Below, piece after piece: positions 55,498-64,000 of a stretch of 64,000 bases of DNA. The notes under the pieces are model-generated. The model saw only the letters and a program-made list of their open reading frames with translations. It was not told the DNA's origin and ran no database searches. The first letter of the stretch is position 1, and the number at the start of each line of letters is the position of its first letter. The position numbers were made by a program, and so were the translations under genes. The DNA is from Paraphaeosphaeria minitans. Its lineage: Eukaryota > Ascomycota > Dothideomycetes > Pleosporales > Didymosphaeriaceae. The stretch is taken from the NCBI GenBank assembly GCA_015832175.1, contig WJXW01000002.1, positions 3,410,001-3,474,000 on the forward strand. The letters run 5' to 3'.

Positions 55498-55830
55498 GGT
55501 GTGTGTTTGTGTTTGAGGTGCTCGAGAGGAGAGTAGAAGAGAGGGGAACGATCGTGGGTCGTGTTTGGGCACGTCACAGGGCGGTGTGTGGTTTTTCCTC
55601 AGTGGAATATATGCCCAGTATTCAGCGGTGAAACAGATAACGCGAGATCTGGCGGGAAGGGTTGATGGCGGTCAGTGAGATATAGGTGGGTTCTAGAACT
55701 GGGGAAAGCCGCAGCCCTGAACCAGCGCCTTTGTCTTGCGTCCGCGCCGAGCATGGGCACGTGACCGATTCATAGGTTCCACTTCCACCAACGCCAAGCC
55801 AAACGACCTCAACCTCACCCAGCCGCATCC
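55498..55830. promoter_or_regulatory. Shared upstream region of UBC6 and SAM50
   Basis: This is 333 bp between divergent start codons, containing CT-rich stretches on each side. The promoter role is inferred from position. Confidence 0.45.
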
Positions 55831-57492
55831 ATGGCTTCGCCAGTAGAAGACGATGTACGTTTAACGTTTCCGAATGGGTGCTTAAGCCATTGGTTGCAAC
55901 CAGCGCACCGGCAGCTCAACAATGGCCCGGAACCAGCTAATCGGCGCTCTAGGTCTTCGAGAAGCTGAAAAATAAGACGGATCACAAACAAGAGGACGAT
56001 GACCTCAATGCGCGGAACTTCGCCCAGCACCAGCGGTCGCAGGAGAGGCTCGCCGAGCTTATCGACGATAATACTAGTCTGCCCGTAACCGTCTCTTCGG
56101 TCCGCGTTCTCCACGCCAACCGCACGCGACGAAGCTTCCTGGAGCGCGTGGTCAACCCTATACTGAGCGCAAACCGAGATGAGCAATTCACTTTGGAGGA
56201 GGCGCTGAAGGAGGTTGGAAAGGCCACGGACAAGCTGAATCGCTTTGGTAAAGAAGCAAGAGATTCACCCAAAAGCCTACAGTCTGACGTACATAGGCAT
56301 CTTCAAGTCACCTATATCCGTGTTTCTTGATCGTCCCGACCCCACGAACCCTACCTCATCCCCTACCGATGTCGATGTCTACATTTCAGCCCAAGAACGC
56401 GGCTCGTATACGATTAAGACTGGTACTGAGGTTGGATCTTCAGAGGGAGACGCATATATCAATGCGGAGCTCCGCAACTTGTTCGGTGGCGCAGAAACCC
56501 TGAATGCAAATGCTTCGCTCGGAACACGCACACGATCTGCCTACTCGCTCGCTTTCGACAGCCCGATTCTAGCCAACCCGGATTTCAAGTTCCAACTCAA
56601 TGGCTTCGCAAGCTCCACATTGAAGAGCTGGGCAAGCCACGAAGAGGTGCTGCGTGGTGGAAACTCCAAGCTTCTGTGGAGGACGAAGAACGGTCATCAG
56701 CATGAGTTTGGTTACTCCGGCATCTTGCGCCAGGTGACGAGTCTGGCAGAGAATGCGTCTCCAACCATTCGGGCAGAGGCGGGCAACTCTTTCAAGTCCA
56801 GCCTCACGTATTCTTGGATCAACGACAAGCGCGACAACCCGATGCTGCCGCAACGAGGATACCTCGCCAAGTCAGTGTCTGAGCTCGCAGGATACGGACC
56901 ACTCAAGGGCGATGCAGCCTTTTTCAAGTCTGAGGCTGAGTCGCAGATAGCACTACCGTTCGGAGATACCGGCATTACTCTGACTGCTGGTCTACGTGGT
57001 GGCCTGCTGTACCCTCTCGCACTTGGCGGAAGCGGCGCTCCTCAACCGTCCCGTATCAACGACCGTTTTCAGCTCGGTGGCCCTACCAGCGTTCGCGGTT
57101 TCCGCCTTTGCGGTCTTGGACCCCATGATGGGCCAGACGCTGTTGGCGGCGACGTTTTCGCGGCAGGTGGAGCCTCTATCCTCTTCCCCGTGCCTAAGGT
57201 TGGCAAGGATACCCCTCTGCGTCTTCAAGCCTTCATCAACGGTGGCCGTCTGCTCTCCCTCAAGAACCCCAACAAGGAGGGACCAATAGACGCCAACGAT
57301 GTGCAAAGCAGCATGAAGAATACGCTCGCCAGCCTGCGCGACGGTGTACCTAGCGCTGCAGCTGGCTTCGGCCTGGTGTACGCCCACCCAATTGCGAGAT
57401 TCGAGGTTAACTTCAGTCTGCCGTTGGTGATCAGGGCAAAGGAAGAGGCGAGGAAGGGACTGAGCTTTGGAGTGGGTGTGGAATTCTTGTAG
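55831..57492 (+). CDS. SAM50: Mitochondrial outer-membrane beta-barrel assembly protein Sam50
   Basis: Exons 55831-55854 (24 nt), 55953-56247 and 56297-57492 join in phase to 504 aa. Sam50/Tob55 is the core Omp85-type pore of the SAM complex, which inserts beta-barrel proteins into the mitochondrial outer membrane. The N-terminal 130 residues contain a single POTRA-like unit (LPVTVSSVRVLHANRTRRSFLERVV, LEEALKEVGKATDKLNRFGIFKSPISVFLD). The 16-strand barrel follows with DVDVYISAQERGSYTIKTGTEVGSSEGDAY, NARLRNLFGGAE-like NAELRNLFGGAETLNANA, the substrate-loop RINDRFQLGGPTSVRGFR (the LGG/VRGF motif of Omp85 proteins) and the C-terminal strand KGLSFGVGVEFL ending in a hydrophobic residue. Confidence 0.97.
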
Positions 57493-58328
57493 TAACATGC
57501 GAACTAGCGGGCAATGTAGATATTGTACGAGTAGGAAAGCACAGGTAGACAGCCTTGGCCTTCGTAAAGTCCTTTTCATTGTGTTACTATGCATACATCG
57601 ACAGGATACCTCGATGCTCTCCATGCTCAACTCTTTGCCAGTGTCCGCACGGCCACTCTATCCTAGTTCCCTGGAAGACCTGCATCATTGAACCTCCTGA
57701 CCCTGTGCGTAATCCGTTGCATGGGTCCCAAAAGCTACAAAGCCAACAACTCCACATGGAAGACGCCAAGTGCAACGGCCATCAAGCAACGGCACACGCG
57801 GAGGATGCACGCCGCGTGGCGCCACAGCCGCACCTGCGCTAAGGATCGCCAGCCGTTGCCGATCGTGAACACTCCAATCTTACAGCAAACTTCATCCAAG
57901 ATAACAGGATGCGGCACACGCCATTGATCAACGCCGCATCAGGCTGAAGTCCCTAATCATAGCCCCATGCAGGGCAAAATCTCCGTTTCGTTTCGTTTCT
58001 CGCGCTAGCATCGTCCCCGCTGTTTGATGTCACGATCGACAGGAGGGTGGGCTATGCGAGTGGGCGTCATTCGCTGGGCATGTTTGCTACGGCTGGTATT
58101 GCCCTGATGTCCCTGTGGCTGGGGTATGACATCGAATCGTTGGTGAGCAACGCGCGAGGGTTGGGACACCCTTGTGGCACCGTGATTCAGGTATAAGTAG
58201 CAAGTGGTGTGGCTCAAGGCCAGTTTTACAACAGCATAATTCGAACTACATATCACCTTTGCCGTAAAACCATCGCAGTGTAGAGTATACCTATTCGTCG
58301 CACCTGCCATCCGAGCAAATCTCCCACC
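57493..58328. other. Spacer downstream of SAM50
   Basis: This is about 840 bp with no gene I can support. The final 60 bp form the 5' leader of the secreted protein gene, with a CCATCCGAG/CTCCCACC stretch before its ATG. Confidence 0.5.
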
Positions 58329-58915
58329 ATGCGCTTCGCATCGATAACAGTCCTCTCCGCGCTCGGGGCCTCCCTCGCCGCAGCCCTCCCAACAGAGCTC
58401 ACAGGATTCTTCCTCGTCACATCAGACCAGTCCGACCCGAGCACCAACTCGTCCAATCTGCGCGGCGTCCACGCGACAACCCCATTCGTGCGCTACTTCC
58501 ACTTGCAATCCTTGTTTCCGACGTGCTGATCCTCCCCCAGGCCGAAGACCCCATCTCCCAATCCCCGCTCCTCCTCCGCCTCATCGGCGCGGGCTACGCC
58601 TCGCTCCCCAACTTCACGCTCGCCGACGGCGTCCTCTCCACCATCACTCAAGGGCCGCACGGCATCGGGTCGTACCGGTACAATAGCACAGCTGTCACGG
58701 CGGGCGGCGAGTTGCAATTTGTGGCGCAGAAGCAGGCGAGCGGGAATGTGGGGCTAGCTGGCGGACACCTCGTGACGGTCGATGGGGAGAAGGAGGGTTG
58801 GACGATTTGCGATTCCGAGAGCGGGACGGATGTGCTGTATTGGAAGGGGAAGGGGAGTGATTGCGTGAGCACGTTCTTGCATGCGGTCACGAAGCCGCCG
58901 TATCGGAAGGCGTGA
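58329..58915 (+). CDS. Small secreted protein of unknown function
   Basis: Exons 58329-58487 and 58541-58915 (phase 0, donor GTGCGC) give 177 aa. The first 19-21 residues are a classic signal peptide (MRFASITVLSALGASLAAA, probable cut before LPTEL). The mature protein begins TGFFLVTSDQ with a Ser/Asn-rich stretch and continues with PLLLRLIGAGYASLPNFTLADGVLSTI, QFVAQKQASGNVGLAGGHLV and a C-terminal pair of Cys (WTICDSESGTDVLYWKGKGSDC) that could form one disulfide. There are three NxS/T sites. It resembles small secreted/cell-wall-associated fungal proteins of the TGPFLLVT-N-x-SNL-x-G type by my recollection. A role as effector is only possible, not shown. Confidence 0.8.
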
Positions 58916-61262
58916 GGAGAGATGTAATGATGTGTCTTTGAAAATCGATTATGTATTAAGTGACATGATGGTGGTGACTATTGGCAAACGGGATGGTAGC
59001 GTCTGCGCAATGTGTTGGCTGTCTGCAAAAGTAGCACCTGCCTTGCAGCCTTTCACTTCTCTATACGCTCTGCGACAGCGCTGAAAGGCAGAAGAGAGTT
59101 ATCAATGGAGGCAGCTGTGACGCTAGAGAGCTATCACCCAGTCTATAGGGGAGTGGAAGCTGAAGTCGCCTTACTTGACGACATATCCCTAAAGCTGGCG
59201 ATGACCTGGTCTTATGACCGTGATGGGCCTAGCTTGCCGTTCAACAGGCCTTGATATTACCGAGCGCAAAACAAATCGCTACAGAGGACTATGCATTGCG
59301 GTAGCACGATCGTTGTCAAATATTTCGGTATTTGTCGGTCATGACGGCCTCTGCCAAATTTGAAAATTAGCATTGCGAAACTTTTCCGCATGCAACTCAT
59401 GTTGCCTCTGTGCTCCGGACCAGGATCCAAGATGGAGACATTTACCAAAATGGATTCGACACTTCCGCTGCTATACAATCTTCAAAGAACATGTCCTTGA
59501 GACCAATGTCCTTATCGGTCGAACAAGTTCTGCCATCCACTCCCAAAGTGCAGAAAGACGCGTAGTTAGCGGTTGTGGTCTGTTTCAACTCCGCATTCTC
59601 AATACGTGAATTGCGTCTGCGCCAACATTACTCGAAATTCACTTGACACGCACACATGTGGAGTAGAGGATCGCGCTGCCAGATTGTTTCAAAACTGCGC
59701 CTACAACAACTCCATGCGTTGCTTGGTGGAAGAGGCGATTTTCTACCGCTAGGACCACAACACGGGACCGAACTGCCCAATGTGCCCTCACTCTCCCGGC
59801 TTCCAGAATAGTCGACTATACCTGCGTACCTTAAACGCTTCCCTCTAAGACCGCAAAGGCTGACTTCAGAAATCTCATGAGAGTCTCCTACCGGGGTATT
59901 CGCAATCTTGTGCTGTCGGTGGGAATGCTGAGTGTTCCAGTATACCAAAAGTCCTCTTTCTGTTATACTTCTACCTATATAGTGGCTCTGCTGTCCAGGT
60001 AGTACGTATTTGATGGAGAGCCGTGGTTTTATACATGACCCTGAGTTCAAGAGTGACGAGACGGCCCGTAATGCATAGATTTGTTGTGTTGACTCGGGTA
60101 GGCTGTTTGGTGGTTAGACCAACTTGCATGTTTTGGCCTTGGACTCTTGAGAAAAAAGTTGGAAGATGAGAAGGATACTGGGCTGCGGGTGTTGGAGCAA
60201 ATGGTTGCATGTTCCTATGGTTTGCGTGCAGTGTTGATCTTGCACGAGGCTAGGTAATGGATGGTATCCTAGGCGATGGACTATTCTCCTGTGCTACATG
60301 GCGATGCAGTACCGCCACGTGCAGCTGGGGCTGGTGGAGACAAAGAAAACACAAGCATGCGGTGTTACGAATAGTGAAGATGCAGGGCTCCCAAAGGTGT
60401 GGGCGTCGGAAGCAGAGGTGGTCAGATGCGGCGAAGGTGGCTTTGAGGGGAACCGGACATGTGCCGCAGACAAAGATCAGTCGGACAATCTTTTCTCAAA
60501 CAACAGCCGAATGGAGAGCTGAAGCGAAGATGACTGAAACCAAGTAACATGGTAACGGCACAGCGAGCGATGATAGGTGACAGCACGCGGCCGCATGAAG
60601 GAGGCTGAAAAGATGGCAAACTAAGTGGCTATGCGTGCGCCGTGGCGGTTTACAAACAAACATAAGACGGAACGAGCGATCGACGGGCACCAGCCGCTGC
60701 GCGCAGTGAGCGAGACATGTCGAATATTATCGCACTGCAGGCGTCAACCTGCTCCGCGCAGCGATCGATAAAGATGGCGCGGTGGAGTCGAGCGAGGGTA
60801 TCGATGATGTACGCCGCTCCGCCAAATATAGATGCATGGTGGCGCACTATCGACCGCTATATCCCGGCCGCTAGGCCAGACTGGCAAAAGTCGCCTGCCG
60901 CTTTTCTCTGGCCTCCGCTGCATTACGGCGCCGTCTCCTAACCACCTAACCACCTCACCACCGCCAACCTCTCCCTCAACCCTCGTTACCGCCCGCATTT
61001 TCTTTGCTCCTCTGCCAGTCGCTCGTTTTCTGGGGCCTGGGAGTGAATCATTTTTCGAACCTGCATCCCTTTTCCTGACGCGCTCCAGCTCGTGTTGACA
61101 GCCTCCGAGTGGCCCCTCGACACGCAGTTCCACCTCACACCACCACCGAGCTGACCACAGCTCTTCAACCGTCGCACCTGCCTCTCCGCTTGCCAGCCGC
61201 TCGCCAGTCTGCCCGCACCATCAATTGGATCACTCATATCCGAAGCACTCTCCGTCCGCGCC
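58916..61262. other. Gene-free spacer upstream of the DUF7137-like gene
   Basis: This is about 2.3 kb. Open frames up to 141 codons exist on both strands but lack domain character. The last 350 bp are strongly CT-rich (CCACCTAACCACCTCACCACC near 60940) and probably hold the promoter and leader of the next gene. Confidence 0.5.
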
Positions 61263-62218
61263 ATGAGGCCGTCCCAGCTGCTAGCCGCGGGAGTGGCCCT
61301 TTTGTCCGTCACGGCCGCCACGTCCAATGTATTTGACAGCATCAACGCGTTAGGCAAGCCGGAGCACATGCTCTTGCCTCGACAGGACAGTAAGTGGGCG
61401 GCTCCATGCATATCGTATGCCCTTGCTAACTCTGAGTAGACCAGGACGAGAAGAGTATCTCGGCGAATAATGACGATGCCTCGACCACAGCAGCTCCCAG
61501 GGAGACCGACAAGTCATCTGAAACCGAGAAGCCTACAGCAACGAAGAGTGCTGCGAAGACGACCGCCAAGGACTCATCCGACAAGGCCACCAAGACAAGC
61601 AGCAAGCCCAAGGTCACCAACTTCGGCCCCGATGTGCAGCCAGGAGGCATCCAGATGGTCACGCCGAATCCCTTCCTGGGTGCGCAGTACTACAAGGTCG
61701 GCGACTGGGTCACCTTTGCGTGGAACTACACCTCGCTCTCCATTACACCCTCGCACGTCGACATTCTGGCCTCGTGCGCTGTCAACCAACAGACCTATAC
61801 CATCTCCGTGAACCACTCGGTGAAGGCGACCGATACCATACTCTGGGACACCGGTGCCTACCAGAACGAGCACCCGAACGGTCCGAATTTCGTCAGCGAG
61901 ACCTACACGCTGCTCATCTACGACTCCGAGTCCAGCGTCAGTGCCACTGCTAAGCCTGGCTACCTGTCGCCATTCAACCAGTTCTACTTCGGCATGTACA
62001 CGCCACAGCCCTACGTGAACTGGTCACGTAAGACGCACTCCGATTGATGCCTCATTGGATTGGCCCACTGACATATCGCAGAATTCGAGTGCGCGAATTG
62101 CCTAAAGAATGACGCCTTTTCCATCTTCGCGAGTGGCACGACCAAGGTTCTCTTCGTCACCTTTGGAACTACTATCGCGTCCTTCTTGTACTTCGCCGTC
62201 ACTTTCGGAATCATATGA
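61263..62218 (+). CDS. Secretory-pathway membrane protein, DUF7137-like
   Basis: Exons 61263-61389, 61440-62027 and 62082-62218 join in phase to 283 aa. There is a signal peptide (MRPSQLLAAGVALLSVTAATS), a Ser/Thr/Lys-rich low-complexity stretch of about 65 residues (probably O-glycosylated), then a compact extracellular domain: GGIQMVTPNPFLGAQYYKVGDWVTFAWNYTSL, HVDILASCAVNQQTYTISVNHS, TDTILWDTGAYQ, SETYTLLIYD. A Cys pair (FECANCL) precedes a single C-terminal hydrophobic helix (VLFVTFGTTIASFLYFAVTFGII) that ends the protein, so it is either a type I membrane protein without a cytosolic tail or a GPI-anchored one. This matches my recollection of the fungal DUF7137 family, of unknown function. 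Confidence 0.85.
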
Positions 62219-62882
62219 GAAACACTCTACGCCACACGCCTCCGAAACATACCGCACACCTCGACAACTCCAGCATCACGCATGATAACGGCATTCTTCC
62301 ATTCATAACTTGTTTATACCTTCATTCCTTATTTGGGACCAAAAACGGGACACGGCGCGAATTGGGCTTGCAGCATTGGTTACGTCCAATTTTCCACTCC
62401 ATCTCAGTCATTTAAGGCACACGGTGTTGGGCAGGGTCACTTTTCTGCTGGACCGGTCGCATTTGGGAACATACGCATCTATAATAATCGAGAGATGAGA
62501 GACTGCGTGTGCTTGGCTATACTCGTAATATCTTCGTTTAGCTTGGGAGTAGACGGGCGGGAGAGGGACTGGGATCAATCGCGAGATTTGCCACAGTTAT
62601 GATGTATGTATGTAGCGTCTTGTCTATATGACAACCAACGCAATTGAGATTGTTGATATTATCACCTTTCTGCTCGTCTGGAACTTTGGCAGTGTTGTGT
62701 TATATTACTTTCGACGCGCGGAATGTATGCGCATGATCTTGCCCTAGCAACAAAGTCTGGGCAAGAATGCTGTGGTATCTCCCTCTCCTAATGCCGTAAA
62801 ATGTCCGTGATGATGCGCCCTATGTCCCCACTCCGTCATGCAGTCACATCCCTAACAAAATGAACAGAGAAAGAAAAAACTT
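62219..62882. other. Convergent spacer
   Basis: This is about 660 bp containing the 3' ends of two convergent genes. No coding feature is recognisable. Confidence 0.5.
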
Positions 62883-64000
62883 CTATCCCCTCCCAGCCCT
62901 CGCACTAGCGCCAACGTCCCTCCATTCATCCTTCAACTTCCACCTCCCCCGCCCACTCCCCCTACCCTTCTCCATCGTCGCAACCACCCTTAGCATTTCC
63001 CTAAACTCCTCGCTCCGTCCCGGCACCGCCCGACAGTAGTGGTCAAAGTGGTCCACCAACATCTTCGTCGGGACGACCCCGCCATGCGCGAGCATAAAGT
63101 CGCGAATCTTCTCCATCATATGGCGGCCGCGCAGGAAACTAGGCTGGGGCGTGTTTCCACGTGACGAACCTGGCGTCAACGTGCCGGCGGGCGTGATGGG
63201 GAGAGCGCGGCCCTGGCGGGCTGCGAGGTTGGACAGGACGGATGAGCTCGAGGGTCCTCCAGCACTGCCGCCTCGTCCGCCGCCGCGGCCGCCACGGGAG
63301 CTGTGCAGATTGCCCCGGGCGGGTGGTGGGGGTGGTGCGGGACGGCCGGCTTCGCCGTGCGTGCCTGTCCAAGTGGGCACGCCGATGGGTGTGTTGCGGG
63401 CCTCCTCCATGCTCTTCTTGAGCTGCTCTGCGGCGACAGCGGCTTGACGCTTGGCTTCGCGCTGGATGAAGGCGGGGTCGGCTTGGACCTTGCGCTTGCG
63501 GCCGGTGCCGGTGGTGTTGATGATAGTGTCGTGCTCGAGGACGGAATGGACCCCTGACTTTGCGAAGATGGACGACATCAGGCGCGAGTCGGATTTGGTT
63601 TCTTCGCCGTCTTCCTTTGTCGTGTCTTGGGAGTCAGAAGGTGGAGCCTGGTACGCCTCCGCTGCTGCGACGCCTGTCATTGCTGCAAGGTCAGCTTGTC
63701 CCGTCGCGTCGGAAGCGGGCTGCGTCGCGCCAGTTGCTGTCTTGCCATCCTTATCGAATTGTACCTCTGAGCCGCGGAACATGTTCCCGGTTTCGGTTTC
63801 ACCATCAGCTTTGTCGCTGCCGAGCGTAAAGAGATCGTGCAAATCGCTCATCTGGAACGTCTGGCGCTGCTTTGGGTCTTTGAGAACCTTGTTCGTGAGG
63901 AATTGTTTGAAGATCTGACGGTGATAGATCTTCTCTTCGATGGTACCCGCAGACATGAGACGGTATATCTCAACTTCTCGCTTCTGGCCGAGGCGCCATG
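62883..64000 (-). CDS. RAD26: Transcription-coupled repair ATPase Rad26/CSB, C-terminal part (cut by window edge)
   Basis: The frame enters at the right edge and reads to a stop at 62883, about 372 residues. The start of the visible part is the last SNF2 helicase segment ([39 protein letters not shown], motif VI region) followed by the CSB-specific [18 protein letters not shown] disordered region with a bipartite basic stretch ([19 protein letters not shown]) and a Gly/Arg-rich tract lead to a C-terminal winged-helix-like domain ([54 protein letters not shown]), which in CSB proteins contacts ubiquitin or RNA polymerase II. Rad26 frees stalled RNA polymerase II at DNA lesions. The ATPase core lies beyond the window. 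Confidence 0.93.
   Translation of the reverse strand, partial: WRLGQKREVEIYRLMSAGTIEEKIYHRQIFKQFLTNKVLKDPKQRQTFQMSDLHDLFTLGSDKADGETETGNMFRGSEVQFDKDGKTATGATQPASDATGQADLAAMTGVAAAEAYQAPPSDSQDTTKEDGEETKSDSRLMSSIFAKSGVHSVLEHDTIINTTGTGRKRKVQADPAFIQREAKRQAAVAAEQLKKSMEEARNTPIGVPTWTGTHGEAGRPAPPPPPARGNLHSSRGGRGGGRGGSAGGPSSSSVLSNLAARQGRALPITPAGTLTPGSSRGNTPQPSFLRGRHMMEKIRDFMLAHGGVVPTKMLVDHFDHYCRAVPGRSEEFREMLRVVATMEKGRGSGRGRWKLKDEWRDVGASARAGRG

Overview
The window is nuclear DNA of a filamentous ascomycete. Genes carry short introns (about 45-100 nt, GT-AG, with CTGAC/CTAAC-like branch points), and the protein set is typical of Pezizomycotina (PEX14, siderophore transporter, DUF3292, MAPEG, CutA/Cid-type nucleotidyltransferase). 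One transposon shows RIP-style C-to-T/G-to-A decay. Short TACCTAGGTA palindromes in spacers and the overall style suggest Dothideomycetes, perhaps Pleosporales. That placement is inference, because no marker gene was compared.

Layout. 0-12 kb: a siderophore-type MFS transporter (cut by the left edge), PEX14, an unrecognised protein, a MAPEG-family membrane protein, a 754-bp non-autonomous PIF/Harbinger element and a DUF3292 membrane protein. 12-23.9 kb is gene-poor and repeat-rich: a 2.9-kb decayed PIF/Harbinger element with recognisable transposase and Myb/SANT-like remnants, a 146-bp tandem duplication, one acidic conserved protein, several minisatellites, and a heavily broken FAD monooxygenase pseudogene. 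23.9-51.6 kb is a dense housekeeping block: kinesin, PRMT1, a conserved unknown, riboflavin synthase, a family III CoA-transferase, a PHD-finger protein, RRP3 helicase, SSF1, a probable CSN8/PSMD8-type protein, a PAQR/IZH receptor, TFIIF alpha, a Cid-type nucleotidyltransferase and an MFS sugar transporter. 51.6-54.7 kb holds no gene I can support. 54.7-64 kb: UBC6, SAM50, a small secreted protein, a DUF7137-like membrane protein and the C-terminal end of Rad26/CSB (cut by the right edge).

The housekeeping block alternates strands and contains five head-to-head pairs with 171-506 bp between start codons (riboflavin synthase/CoA-transferase, RRP3/SSF1, CSN8-like/IZH, TFIIF alpha/nucleotidyltransferase, UBC6/SAM50). 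RRP3 and SSF1 both act in ribosome assembly. No biosynthetic gene cluster or defence island is apparent.

The most notable observations are: a 7-nt microexon in PEX14, supported by exact phase arithmetic; 14- and 20-nt exons in PRMT1; a 6-nt first coding exon in a sugar transporter; a GC-AG intron; an in-frame 167-codon acidic extension behind a single TAG in the PHD gene; an intact/deleted pair of Harbinger elements in opposite orientation with RIP-type loss of catalytic residues; and a stop-free 63-nt intron in TFIIF alpha. Exon boundaries were set by hand from splice motifs, reading phase and family resemblance; no search was run.
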